Notes: generated from the sequence alone by a model not told the origin. DNA of 35,257 nt from Lutibacter sp. B2 (GCA_015686845.1 JADPRS010000034.1:1-35257); one strand, 5' to 3'. Positions 1 through 7,607 are shown, numbered from the stretch's first letter. Program-made: numbers and translations.

Positions 1-1
1 G

Positions 2-514
2 GAAAAAATTCAAGATTACCATATGGAAAACGATAGAAGAAACTCTGCAATTCCTATGCTAGATATTAAAAATATTCAAGCTAGAATAGAACCTGGTGCA
101 ATCATCAGAGATCGAGTAAAAATAGGAAAAAATGCGGTGATCATGATGGGTTCAGTCATTAACATTGGTTCTGAAGTCGGAGAAGGAACAATGATTGATA
201 TGAATGCAGTCCTTGGAGCTAGAGCAACCATAGGAAAAAATGTTCATGTAGGTGCAGGATCGGTTATTGCAGGTGTATTAGAGCCACCTAGTGCAACGCC
301 TGTTATCGTAGAAGATAATGTAATGATTGGTGCAAATGCAGTTATTCTCGAAGGGGTTAGAATAGGAAAAAACGCAGTAGTTGCAGCAGGTTCAGTAGTA
401 ACAAAGGATGTACCTGCTGATAGTGTAGTTGCCGGTTCTCCTGCAAAAATAATAAAACAAAAAGATGAAAAAACAGCAGATAAAACAAAAATATTAGATG
501 ATTTAAGAGGATAA
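2..514 (+). CDS. dapH: 2,3,4,5-tetrahydropyridine-2,6-dicarboxylate N-acetyltransferase, 3' part
   Basis: This acetyltransferase of the acetylated diaminopimelate (lysine/peptidoglycan) pathway transfers acetyl from acetyl-CoA to tetrahydrodipicolinate in the cytoplasm. The frame is open from the window edge with no credible start, so the gene begins upstream. About 170 residues are present, against roughly 235 in the family, so the N-terminal domain is missing. The visible part is a left-handed beta-helix of hexapeptide repeats (IGKNAVI, IGEGTMI-like, [16 protein letters not shown]). It also has the family block [13 protein letters not shown]-like at the start and [10 protein letters not shown] at the end. 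The conserved EPPSA-P segment between repeats is characteristic of DapH. It converges on hpt and shares a bidirectional terminator with it. Identification is by recalled family sequence. The truncation is an artefact of the window. Confidence 0.93.
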   Translation, partial: EKIQDYHMENDRRNSAIPMLDIKNIQARIEPGAIIRDRVKIGKNAVIMMGSVINIGSEVGEGTMIDMNAVLGARATIGKNVHVGAGSVIAGVLEPPSATPVIVEDNVMIGANAVILEGVRIGKNAVVAAGSVVTKDVPADSVVAGSPAKIIKQKDEKTADKTKILDDLRG

Positions 515-519
515 AAAAG

Positions 520-545
520 GAAGACCAGATATTGGTCTTCTTTTT
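520..545. terminator. Bidirectional terminator between dapH and hpt
   Basis: An 8-bp stem, GAAGACCA (520-527) with TGGTCTTC (533-540), encloses the loop GATAT. It is flanked by A-runs on the left and T-runs on the right, so it can end transcription from both converging genes. Confidence 0.85.
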
Positions 546-1074
546 AATCTACAAATGCAAATATATAAGGAACATTTCTATAATAGTCACCATAATTTAA
601 TCCGTATCCTACGATAAATTTATCGGGAATGGTAAAACCAACATAGTCAGCTTCTAATTCTGTTTTTCTTCTAGATGGCTTGTCTAATAATACACAGCTT
701 TTTATACTTTTAGGATTTTTTAACTTTAAGTGTTTTAATACAAATTCCATGGTAATTCCCGTATCAGCAATATCATCCACTATTAGTACATCGTATCCTG
801 TTAAATCAAAATTTAAATCAGCTAGCACCTTTACTTTTCCACAAGATTCTTCCCCATGACCATAACTTGAAGTAGTCATAAACTCAACTCTCACTGGCGC
901 AGCTATTTCTCTTACTAAATCCGCAGCAAAAATAAAACTACCCTTTAATAAAGAAACTGCTAATAGATTTTTATCTGCATAATCTTTTCTAATTTCTTCA
1001 CCAAGTTCTTCAACTCTTTTTTGGATATCTTCTCTAGAGAATAATATCTCTTTTTTCTTTTTTTCTACATCCAT
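544..1074 (-). CDS. hpt: Hypoxanthine(-guanine) phosphoribosyltransferase
   Basis: A purine-salvage enzyme that converts hypoxanthine or guanine plus PRPP to IMP or GMP in the cytoplasm. The PRPP-binding signature VLIVDDIADTGITM is present, as is the loop LLKGSFIFAADLVR and the C-terminal VGYGLNYGDYYRNVPYI block. At about 176 residues it has normal family length. The open frame extends six codons further upstream to an ATG at 1092. The GGAGGG ribosome binding site lies inside that extension, about 11 bases before the ATG at 1074, so 1074 is preferred. A strong sigma-A promoter lies at 1135-1163. It is apparently monocistronic, and its 3' end meets dapH head-on. Confidence 0.95.
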   Translation of the reverse strand: MDVEKKKKEILFSREDIQKRVEELGEEIRKDYADKNLLAVSLLKGSFIFAADLVREIAAPVRVEFMTTSSYGHGEESCGKVKVLADLNFDLTGYDVLIVDDIADTGITMEFVLKHLKLKNPKSIKSCVLLDKPSRRKTELEADYVGFTIPDKFIVGYGLNYGDYYRNVPYIFAFVD

Positions 1075-1134
1075 CCTTTGCACGCCCTCCATTTTTATCC
1101 AAATTGATAAATAGATTTTTAAGTATTAATCAAT

Positions 1135-1163
1135 ATTCTAATTGAAAATTACTTCTTTGTCAA
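1135..1163 (-). promoter_or_regulatory. Sigma-A promoter of hpt
   Basis: Read on the minus strand: TTGACA (-35), 17-bp spacer, TAGAAT (-10). This gives a leader of roughly 55 bases before hpt. Confidence 0.8.
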
Positions 1164-1202
1164 TTCATCTACCCTTTTGTAGAAAAATGCCTTTCCTTTA
1201 TT

Positions 1203-2498
1203 TTAAGCACCTTTTTGCATACTTTTCATTACTTTTAAAATAACTTGATCTGTAATATTCATTCCTTCACTAGATACAACTCCTAAGTTTTTAATGGTTT
1301 CTTCCGCAGTTTCTCCTACAATTCCATTTTGAGCTGGTACAATGGCACCATTTAAGGCAAGAAGTACAGATTGAATTGCTGCTGAAGCCGATGTAGCTAG
1401 TTTTAGAGCACATCCAACTTTTGCTCCATCGCAAATCATACCACTTAAATTAGCAATCATATTCTTAATAATTCCATCTATTTCCTTAGAATTTGCACCC
1501 ATCAACCAACCAATAGCCACACTAGAGCCTGTTGCTGCTGCAACGCCACACCCACAAATAGCAGAAAGTCTTCCTATATAATGTTTTACATAACTATTAA
1601 CCATATGACTTATTGCAATGGCTTTTGCTAATCTTTCTTGATCTACATCAAATTTATTTTTATAAGCAACAATAGGCAAAATTGCTGTAAGTCCATTATT
1701 CCCACTTCCATTACTACTCATAACAGACATCTCAATCCCTGACATCCTTGCATCTGAAGCACCTGCAGTTAACATCATTGCTTGATTTATTAAATCATCT
1801 GATAATATGCCCTTTTGCATGTTTTCATATAAAGCAGTCCCTACGCCCATACCCATCTTATTTTTAAGTCCTACCATTGCAATTTTTTCATTCAACTCTA
1901 TTCCTTCAAGCATAAACTCAATTTCTTCATATGGTATTTCTTCTATTATTTTTATAATTTCACAAATGCTAAGATTATATAACCAATTAGATGAATCCTC
2001 TTCTTTTTTTGTTTTCTTTTCTTCTTCAAATAGAATTTGTCCATTTTTTTCTAAATAACTAAAATGATTATGTTTCTCAGAAATGATTACTTTTGAATTT
2101 TTAAATTTGGCATTTATATTTACCTCCACATATACCTTTTCAATTGTATCTTTAATACCTAATGATATTTTATTGCTATTTTGCAAACGCTTAGCCCTAT
2201 GGATTGCTTCTTTTTCTATCCCCGCTAATACATTTAACTCCTTTTGACTTTCTCCAGCTACAACGCCTAATGCTGCTGCTATTTCTAATCCAACTTCTTT
2301 TGTATTTGGAATACCTACGCACAATCCATTTTTATATATATTAGGACTCACTAAAATATCTATTTTATCTATTTCATCACAATCAATTAATTCTTTTGCC
2401 TTTGCACAAGCCAACGCCACAGCAACTGGTTCAGTACATCCCATAGCAGGAACGACTTCCTTTTTTAAAATATCTACAATCTTCTCTGTTAATTTCAT
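1203..2498 (-). CDS. cyuA: L-cysteine desulfidase-like protein (UPF0597/CyuA family)
   Basis: It probably degrades L-cysteine to pyruvate, sulfide and ammonia using an oxygen-labile [4Fe-4S] cluster, as described for the archaeal and enteric members of this family. The 431 residues match family length. The catalytic-type Cys sits in PAMGCTEP (Cys21). Cluster-ligand candidates are Cys315/Cys317 in AICGCGVA and Cys356 plus Cys363 in MICDGAKVGC, with the family's spacing. The glycine-rich SSNGSGNNGL stretch is also conserved. The start has a good AGAGGGG site. A perfect -24/-12 promoter lies about 40 bases upstream, and the adjacent gene encodes a sigma-54 activator, so expression is probably cysteine-responsive. 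No strong terminator was seen downstream. Serine-dehydratase-like activity on another beta-substituted amino acid is the main alternative. Confidence 0.85.
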   Translation of the reverse strand: MKLTEKIVDILKKEVVPAMGCTEPVAVALACAKAKELIDCDEIDKIDILVSPNIYKNGLCVGIPNTKEVGLEIAAALGVVAGESQKELNVLAGIEKEAIHRAKRLQNSNKISLGIKDTIEKVYVEVNINAKFKNSKVIISEKHNHFSYLEKNGQILFEEEKKTKKEEDSSNWLYNLSICEIIKIIEEIPYEEIEFMLEGIELNEKIAMVGLKNKMGMGVGTALYENMQKGILSDDLINQAMMLTAGASDARMSGIEMSVMSSNGSGNNGLTAILPIVAYKNKFDVDQERLAKAIAISHMVNSYVKHYIGRLSAICGCGVAAATGSSVAIGWLMGANSKEIDGIIKNMIANLSGMICDGAKVGCALKLATSASAAIQSVLLALNGAIVPAQNGIVGETAEETIKNLGVVSSEGMNITDQVILKVMKSMQKGA

Positions 2499-2538
2499 AA
2501 TAAAATCCCCTCTCTATCCTTCTACTATAATGTATATA

Positions 2539-2556
2539 ATGCAATCTTCATGCCAA
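2539..2556 (-). promoter_or_regulatory. Sigma-54 (-24/-12) promoter of the cysteine desulfidase gene
   Basis: Minus-strand sequence TTGGCATGAAGATTGCAT matches the TGGCAY-N5-TTGC consensus with exact GG-to-GC spacing. It lies about 40 bases before the start codon and downstream (in the direction of transcription) of three candidate enhancer sites. Confidence 0.9.
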
Positions 2557-2595
2557 CCTACAATCCCTCATTTCATCTATAATTCCTATCATTTT

Positions 2596-2658
2596 TCTCA
2601 TTTTGAGAATTATATACAGAAAAAGCAGTCTCAAATTGAGATTTTTCTCAATTTGAGA
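2596..2658. promoter_or_regulatory. Three TCTCA-N3-TGAGA inverted repeats, candidate enhancer sites for the sigma-54 activator
   Basis: Copies are at 2596-2608 (spacer TTT), 2629-2641 (spacer AAT) and 2646-2658 (spacer TTT), all with perfect 5-bp arms. They lie about 40-105 bases upstream of the -24 element, the usual range for enhancer-binding-protein sites. The last two are embedded in the arms of the activator gene's terminator. The function is inferred from position and repetition. Confidence 0.65.
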
Positions 2659-2667
2659 CTGCTTTTT
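2620..2667 (-). terminator. Terminator of the sigma-54 activator gene
   Basis: A perfect 21-bp stem (2620-2640 with 2647-2667) and 6-base loop begin directly after the stop codon. On the minus strand the stem ends in GCTTTTT. Confidence 0.88.
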
Positions 2668-4437
2668 CTATTCTATATGATACGTTTTTATTTTTCTATA
2701 TAAAGTAGCTCTACTTATTCCTAATGCTTTTGCCGAGTTAGATATGGCTTGTTGTGTATTTGCATAATACTTTAATGCTTTTTTTATTTCTCTTATTTCT
2801 AATTCTTCAATGGGCGTAATACCTTCAACGGTTTCCACGATCACCTTATCTTTTTTAACCTTTAATCGATTCGGAATATCTACCTCTGATATTAAGTTAT
2901 AACCACACATATTCACAGCATATTCAATGGTGTTTTCAAGTTCTCTTACATTTCCAGGCCATTTATGTCTCAAGAAAATATCCAACGTACTTTCATCAAA
3001 CCCCTTAACGATTTTCCCTAATTTTCCATTACATTTAGTAAGAATTTTTTCAACAAGTATGGATATATCTTCCTTGCGCTCTCTTAAAGGTGGAATATAT
3101 ATTGGAATAACATTTAACCTATAAAATAAATCTTCTCTAAATTCTCCTTCTAACACCCTTTGATCTAGATTTTTATTTGTAGCAGCAATAATTCGAACAT
3201 CCATTGGAATACATTTATTGCCGCCAATTCTTTCTACCGTATATTCTTGTAAAACACGAAGTAATTTCACTTGTAAATGAAGTGGCATATCTCCTATCTC
3301 GTCTAAAAATATAGTTCCCTTATTGGCAAGTTCAAATTTTCCTGCTTTTCCGCCTCTTTTAGACCCTGTAAAAGCGCCCTCTTCATATCCAAAAAGTTCA
3401 CTTTCTAATAGTTGTTCTGGTATTGCCGCACAATTAATTGGGATAAACGGCCCCTTAGCCCTGCTCCCATAGAAATGAATTGCCCTTGCAAATAATTCTT
3501 TTCCTGTTCCACTCTCACCTTGGATTAATACAGTAGAATTAGACATAGCTGCCTTTTGTGCATCAATTTTCACTTTATTTATGCAATCACTTTCGCCTAT
3601 AATATTATCAAAAGTAGTAACGATACTTGGCGTAGTAATATCATTTACAACATTTAATATTTCTGAAATATTACTAAACGTAAATATAACACCAAACTTC
3701 TTTTCTTCAACGATAATTTGTTTTGCATCAAATACGCCTCGTACATAATATTCTTTCGTTTCATATCTGAACTCTTTATTTTTTATTTCTATATTATTTT
3801 TTAATATGTCTTCTATAGATATATGTTTTATAATTTGTTTAACATTCCTAGTCTTTTCATGTTTTTCATCTATTCTAAATAATTCTACTGCTTTTGCATT
3901 CCAATGCAAAAAATCTCCATATTGGTTTGAAACAATAATGCCTTTATCAACTGAATCTAATACAACTTCTAATTCTTTCGCTAATATTTTCACTTTTTCC
4001 GTTGTTTCTTTTTCTAATAATTTAGTGGCAATTAAATCTGCCATTCTATTTAAAAATTCCATTAAATTATTACGGTTCTTCATAAGCTCATTTTTTTGAT
4101 TTTCATCAAGGGCAACAAGTCCTATGACGCCTATGGTCTGACCTTTGATCTTAATAGGACAACATACTTCTGCATACTCTTTGCAAGTTTCTCTATTTTC
4201 ACATTGTAAACACACTTTGTTTTTCCTAGGATTTTCAATAATAAAACTTTCTCCTGTTTTTAGCGAAAATCCAAAAACAGAGTTTTGACTAATTTCTCCC
4301 CAAAGGTCATCTTTATAAGTTCCCGTGGCAGCAATCCTATCCAAATTAGCATCTACAATGGTCACCTCTACTCTTATGACGCTGGCAATTACTTGTGCAA
4401 TGCTCTGTACACTCGAAACAATATTTTTCAACTCCAT
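2668..4437 (-). CDS. Sigma-54-dependent activator with Cys-rich sensor domain, probable regulator of cysteine catabolism (CdsR-like)
   Basis: A bacterial enhancer-binding protein of 589 residues. Residues 1-140 form a GAF-like sensor with a cysteine cluster (Cys76, 79, 85, 92, 93) that could bind metal, an Fe-S centre or a thiol ligand. Residues about 150-260 look like a PAS domain. The AAA+ domain has Walker A GESGTGKE (about 307-314), a sigma-54 contact loop GAFTGS instead of GAFTGA (354-359; the key Thr is kept) and Walker B GTIFLDE (374-380). A Fis-type helix-turn-helix ends the protein (about 550-589). The start has AAGGAGA. It lies immediately upstream of the desulfidase gene, which has a -24/-12 promoter. 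Clostridioides difficile has a comparable activator beside its cysteine-degrading gene (from memory). The ligand is not known from sequence. Confidence 0.88.
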   Translation of the reverse strand: MELKNIVSSVQSIAQVIASVIRVEVTIVDANLDRIAATGTYKDDLWGEISQNSVFGFSLKTGESFIIENPRKNKVCLQCENRETCKEYAEVCCPIKIKGQTIGVIGLVALDENQKNELMKNRNNLMEFLNRMADLIATKLLEKETTEKVKILAKELEVVLDSVDKGIIVSNQYGDFLHWNAKAVELFRIDEKHEKTRNVKQIIKHISIEDILKNNIEIKNKEFRYETKEYYVRGVFDAKQIIVEEKKFGVIFTFSNISEILNVVNDITTPSIVTTFDNIIGESDCINKVKIDAQKAAMSNSTVLIQGESGTGKELFARAIHFYGSRAKGPFIPINCAAIPEQLLESELFGYEEGAFTGSKRGGKAGKFELANKGTIFLDEIGDMPLHLQVKLLRVLQEYTVERIGGNKCIPMDVRIIAATNKNLDQRVLEGEFREDLFYRLNVIPIYIPPLRERKEDISILVEKILTKCNGKLGKIVKGFDESTLDIFLRHKWPGNVRELENTIEYAVNMCGYNLISEVDIPNRLKVKKDKVIVETVEGITPIEELEIREIKKALKYYANTQQAISNSAKALGISRATLYRKIKTYHIE

Positions 4438-4465
4438 ATGAAATATCTCCTTCGAATTTAAAAGA

Positions 4466-4488
4466 GGGCGGAATATATTATTCCACCC
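4466..4488 (-). terminator. Hairpin between the PfkB kinase and activator genes, possible weak terminator
   Basis: A 10-bp stem (4466-4475 with 4479-4488, one G-U pair) overlaps the kinase stop codon. On the minus strand it is followed only by TCTTTT. It may attenuate rather than stop transcription into the activator gene 40 bases downstream. Confidence 0.45.
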
Positions 4489-5410
4489 TTTCTATCTTTA
4501 CTTCTTTATAAAATCTTTCAACCATTTCAGTATTAACATATCCAATTTTATTTTCAACCACATTAGCAGTTCCCGTTGCTACAGCTCGTTTAAATATATC
4601 TTCTAAACTGTGCTTGTTCAATAATGCTACAGCAAATCCTGCAACAAATGCATCTCCACAACCTATAGAATTTATAGCATCCACCTTTGGTACGGATACT
4701 TTAAAGATTCCCTTTTGGGTTACAAAAATTGCACCTTCACTTCCTAATGAGATAGCAACTACCTCTATTCCTTGCTTACAAATATGCTTACATTCAAAAA
4801 TAATTTCTCTTTCAGTGTATAGCTTATATCCTACTACCCCTTCTAATTCTTCTAGATTGGGTTTAATCATAAATGGTTTTGCCTTTATTGCTTCCTCTAG
4901 ATGCTTACCACTTGCATCTATAATCATTCTAATATTATTGTCTTTTGCTATTTTAACCATATCTCCGTAAATGGTCTTAGGAAGACCTCTTGGCACAGTT
5001 CCAGCTGCAACTATAATATCACTATATTTTATGATTTTGACAAATTCTTTAACAAATTCATTCAGTTCTTTTTTCGTTACTACAGGACCATATTCCCCTA
5101 CAATTGTCTCTGTTTTATTTAAAGGATCAATAATCGCTGTAAATATTCTTGAAGGTTCACTAATTTGCACAAAGGCAGTATGTATATTCAAATTATCCAA
5201 TTCTTCTTTAATAAACTTTCCAGAATAACCTCCAAGAAACCCTGTTGCATTCACTTTTTCTCCTAGCATAGAAACAACTCTAGCTACGTTTAATCCTTTT
5301 CCTCCTGCTGTCATTTCTACATTGTCCACATGATGTCTTTCATTAATTTTAAAATTATTAATTATATATGCACGATCAATTGCAGGATTCAAAGTAACTG
5401 TAGTAATCAT
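4478..5410 (-). CDS. PfkB-family sugar kinase, 1-phosphofructokinase type
   Basis: It probably phosphorylates a hexose phosphate with ATP; fructose-1-phosphate and tagatose-6-phosphate are the usual substrates of this subfamily. The N-terminal TLNPAIDR and the GGKGLNVARV signature (residues 36-45) are typical of FruK/LacC proteins. The C-terminal catalytic block reads SIGCGDAFVAGF instead of the usual GAGDS, with the catalytic Asp kept at about 253. At 310 residues it has normal length. It has its own promoter (5459-5487) and an AAGAAGGCG binding site. No phosphotransferase-system gene is nearby. It sits 40 bases before a sigma-54 activator of amino-acid catabolism, so the sugar substrate cannot be inferred from context. 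Confidence 0.85.
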   Translation of the reverse strand: MITTVTLNPAIDRAYIINNFKINERHHVDNVEMTAGGKGLNVARVVSMLGEKVNATGFLGGYSGKFIKEELDNLNIHTAFVQISEPSRIFTAIIDPLNKTETIVGEYGPVVTKKELNEFVKEFVKIIKYSDIIVAAGTVPRGLPKTIYGDMVKIAKDNNIRMIIDASGKHLEEAIKAKPFMIKPNLEELEGVVGYKLYTEREIIFECKHICKQGIEVVAISLGSEGAIFVTQKGIFKVSVPKVDAINSIGCGDAFVAGFAVALLNKHSLEDIFKRAVATGTANVVENKIGYVNTEMVERFYKEVKIERVE

Positions 5411-5458
5411 ATAATCGCCTTCTTATCTCAAACATTTTAAGTTATAATATCCAATTAT

Positions 5459-5487
5459 ATTATAAACACAAATTAAAATATTTGCAA
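5459..5487 (-). promoter_or_regulatory. Sigma-A promoter of the PfkB kinase gene
   Basis: Minus strand TTGCAA, 17-bp spacer, TATAAT. An AT-rich palindrome (AAGTTTTTT/AAAAAACTT, about 5487-5506) lies just upstream of the -35. It overlaps the end of the 43-aa upstream gene and could end that gene's transcript or act as an UP element. Confidence 0.75.
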
Positions 5488-5504
5488 AGTTTTTTTTAAA
5501 AAAC

Positions 5505-5636
5505 TTAGTTTCTAATGCGTAGCTTATACAATACATCTTTTATTTCTTTTAACAAGATAATAATCTTATTTAAGCTATATTGTATACCCACTAGAATAAT
5601 CAATAAGATTACTACTACAATAGCAATGTAATTCAT
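5505..5636 (-). CDS. 43-residue membrane microprotein, hypothetical
   Basis: The translation is one strongly hydrophobic helix (about residues 3-18, rich in I, V and L) followed by a charged amphipathic tail with several Lys and Arg (KEIKDVLYKLRIRN at the end). This predicts a single-pass membrane peptide with a cytoplasmic tail. The start ATG has the site GAGGTG seven bases upstream. The gene begins 20 bases after the Cys-rich protein gene and is probably cotranscribed with it. I do not recognise a family. The ribosome binding site, spacing and membrane-protein composition make chance unlikely, but there is no homology support here. Confidence 0.6.
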   Translation of the reverse strand: MNYIAIVVVILLIILVGIQYSLNKIIILLKEIKDVLYKLRIRN

Positions 5637-5656
5637 TCATTTCACCTCTAATTATA

Positions 5657-5881
5657 TTATTCCGTTGGTATCCTATATTTTTTTTGCATTTCTTCTCTCA
5701 TGTTTTTATAACAAGCTTCTTTACATTCATTACAATCCTTACACATGGGATGTAGATGATAATTACAACAATCATCTCCTTCAGCGGTTCTTTTTAAGGC
5801 TATAATCTCATCTATTAATGTACTAATATTATTATTTGCCTCAGATAGTTTTAACTTTACATCATTATATAATTCAGACAT
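5657..5881 (-). CDS. Small Cys/His-rich protein, hypothetical
   Basis: A 74-residue protein. The N-terminal half (about 1-35) is a predicted helix with heptad-like hydrophobics. The C-terminal half carries CC-N-Y-H-L-H-P-M-C-K-D-C-N-E-C and a further C-Y, six cysteines and two histidines that could bind zinc or an Fe-S cluster. A second in-frame ATG two codons upstream (5887) lies only about one base from GAGGAGG. The ATG at 5881 is seven bases from it and is preferred. It is followed by the 43-residue membrane microprotein gene and preceded by the terminator of the SSB-like gene. I do not recognise the family. Confidence 0.75.
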   Translation of the reverse strand: MSELYNDVKLKLSEANNNISTLIDEIIALKRTAEGDDCCNYHLHPMCKDCNECKEACYKNMREEMQKKYRIPTE

Positions 5882-5960
5882 AGACATTCCTCCTCAAAAT
5901 TCTCATAAAATAACCATTTTCTTTATTATACCACTTACTATTCTTCTAGAAAACATGAAA

Positions 5961-6004
5961 AACACACTTTCTACCATCTACCAACAGATCGTAAAAAGTG
6001 TGTT
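5961..6004 (-). terminator. Terminator of the SSB-like gene
   Basis: A long hairpin with outer arms AACACACTTTCTAC and GTAAAAAGTGTGTT plus an inner stem (GATCT with AGATG). On the minus strand it is followed by a short T-run. Confidence 0.85.
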
Positions 6005-6007
6005 CTC

Positions 6008-6670
6008 TTAAATTTTTTCAGCACCTTTATCTTCTTTATTATTATTTTCGCCAATCTCCATTTTAGATATAGATACTTCATAAGCTACCTTTGTAACAAC
6101 GTTCTCTTCACCTAACTTCTTTTGATATTCTCTACTTTGTGCTCTTCCCCATATTTTTATATGATCTCCTACCTTCAATTTTTCAGAAAATCTAGCATTC
6201 CTTCCCCAAGCAATACATGGAATATAATCTGATTTATTATAAGGTCTATTTACTGCAATCAACATATCTGTTATTTCTCTTCCAAAAGGAGTAGAACGAT
6301 ATATTGGTGTTTTACAAACATATCCATCTAGAAATATTTGATTTGGATTTCTTACATCCTCCTCTTCTTCATTCAAGCTCATATCTCTTGCAAAAACAGT
6401 AAGTACCAATTTATTGCTTCCATTTACATATTTATTGTATGAACGCAATTGGCCCTCAATTTTCACACATGTTCCAACTTTGATATCTTTATCTACTAAT
6501 GTCCTTTCAGAAATTGTAATAGGTAAAATATCATTATAATCACTCAGCCTAGCAACCTGCAAATCAAACGAATAAAAACCTTCTCCATACATTTCATGAC
6601 TAAAAACTAATGAAGAATGAACCTTTCCTACAACATTTACATTATTAGAATCAATTACCCTATCTGTCAT
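6008..6670 (-). CDS. SSB-like protein with two tandem OB folds
   Basis: Probably binds single-stranded DNA. Residues about 8-100 and 110-200 each resemble a single-stranded-DNA-binding-protein OB fold. The second copy has the best SSB features: IFLDGYVCKTPIYR at its start, then ITDMLIAVNR, YIPCIAWGRNAR and KVGDHIKIWGR. The first copy is more diverged but keeps VNVVGKV and KVGTCVKIEGQLRSY. Total length is 220 residues against about 150-170 for a classical SSB, and the tail lacks the acidic DDDIPF-type tip used to recruit partners. A primosomal PriB-like or clostridial accessory SSB is therefore more likely than the housekeeping copy. The site AAGGAG lies about 12 bases before the start. Confidence 0.8.
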   Translation of the reverse strand: MTDRVIDSNNVNVVGKVHSSLVFSHEMYGEGFYSFDLQVARLSDYNDILPITISERTLVDKDIKVGTCVKIEGQLRSYNKYVNGSNKLVLTVFARDMSLNEEEEDVRNPNQIFLDGYVCKTPIYRSTPFGREITDMLIAVNRPYNKSDYIPCIAWGRNARFSEKLKVGDHIKIWGRAQSREYQKKLGEENVVTKVAYEVSISKMEIGENNNKEDKGAEKI

Positions 6671-6757
6671 TTCCCCCCCACGCTCCTTTCAAATTCCTAT
6701 GTACTTTTCAGGGCTTATCTACAACTATATCTATTCAGTTTTGTACTAAATTATTCC

Positions 6758-6789
6758 AAAAAAAAAGAGAAAAAATATTTTTTTCTCTT
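6758..6789 (-). terminator. Terminator of the Mur-ligase-like gene
   Basis: AAGAGAAAAAAT pairs with ATTTTTTTCTCTT. On the minus strand the hairpin is followed by a run of nine T. Confidence 0.75.
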
Positions 6790-6794
6790 ACCCT

Positions 6795-7508
6795 TTAATC
6801 AATGCTAAAATCTTTTAAGAAATTTTCAATTTCATTAGGATTTATACCATATAAAATAACAGCACTAATTGCACCTAATACCGTATACACATTTTGCTCT
6901 TCTGCTATGTTTACCGAAACAGGAAACTCTATTGGCTCTACTTCCATCTTACTTTTAGTACTAATTCCTCTTTGTATACACCCATAAAATTTAACATATT
7001 CTGAGGTATCTATGCTTGAAGCTGTAATGGTTGCCCTTTTACGCAAACCATAGGAAATAATTAATCTATTCTCGATTCCTGTAATTAATTTCACTATACT
7101 TTCATCATCTACATTTATAATTAAGGTTCCATTTGAAGTTAATTTACACAAAATTTTTCTTTGAAAAATTAAATCGTTTTTTACATTTAATCTTTGATCT
7201 TCTATCTGTGTATTGGTATGTACAATGGTTTCAAAAACTAAATCATTGACATTCTCTTCTCGTAAAAATTCTCCATCCATTTCTAATATAATAAGATCTA
7301 TATCCCTCATTACCATTTGATTTAAATATTCAAATAGTTTATCGTTACAAGGCAACTCCGTCACTTCATGATCTATTATAACTTCTTCCCTGCTAATAAG
7401 TCCCACTTTATATTTTTCCTTTTTAAGCATATGATATATTAATTTTGCTGTAATCTTTGTTCCACTTGTCCCTATAACACCAATATATCTCATATTCTCA
7501 ACAGTCAT
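6795..7508 (-). CDS. Truncated, degenerate Mur-ligase-like protein
   Basis: About 237 residues resembling the ATP-binding middle domain of MurE/MurC-type peptide ligases. The N-terminal GVIGTSGTKITAKLIYHML aligns with the Mur P-loop GTNGKTT but lacks the Lys-Thr at the right place. A later block (HTNTQ, an LNVKNDLIFQRK helix, then LIINVDDESI) aligns with the central Mur region. The C-terminal ligase domain is absent; full enzymes have 430-500 residues. The open frame runs upstream to 7610, but it crosses a terminator hairpin there. AAAGGGG lies eight bases before the ATG at 7508, which is chosen. It may be a regulatory pseudo-enzyme or a relic, but an intact frame with its own ribosome binding site and terminator argues for function. 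Confidence 0.65.
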   Translation of the reverse strand: MTVENMRYIGVIGTSGTKITAKLIYHMLKKEKYKVGLISREEVIIDHEVTELPCNDKLFEYLNQMVMRDIDLIILEMDGEFLREENVNDLVFETIVHTNTQIEDQRLNVKNDLIFQRKILCKLTSNGTLIINVDDESIVKLITGIENRLIISYGLRKRATITASSIDTSEYVKFYGCIQRGISTKSKMEVEPIEFPVSVNIAEEQNVYTVLGAISAVILYGINPNEIENFLKDFSID

Positions 7509-7575
7509 AAATAAAGCCCCTTTACTCATAAAGTAATTACTGTTATTCTTCTCCATCCTATTTAAATTATTCATA

Positions 7576-7607
7576 AAAAAGCATGAAACCGTAGTTTCAT
7601 GCTTTTT
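7576..7607 (-). terminator. Terminator of the transporter/MetS-like operon
   Basis: A perfect 14-bp stem (7576-7589 with 7594-7607) with tetraloop CGTA begins just after the stop of the 33-aa gene. The minus strand ends in GCTTTTTT. Confidence 0.9.
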
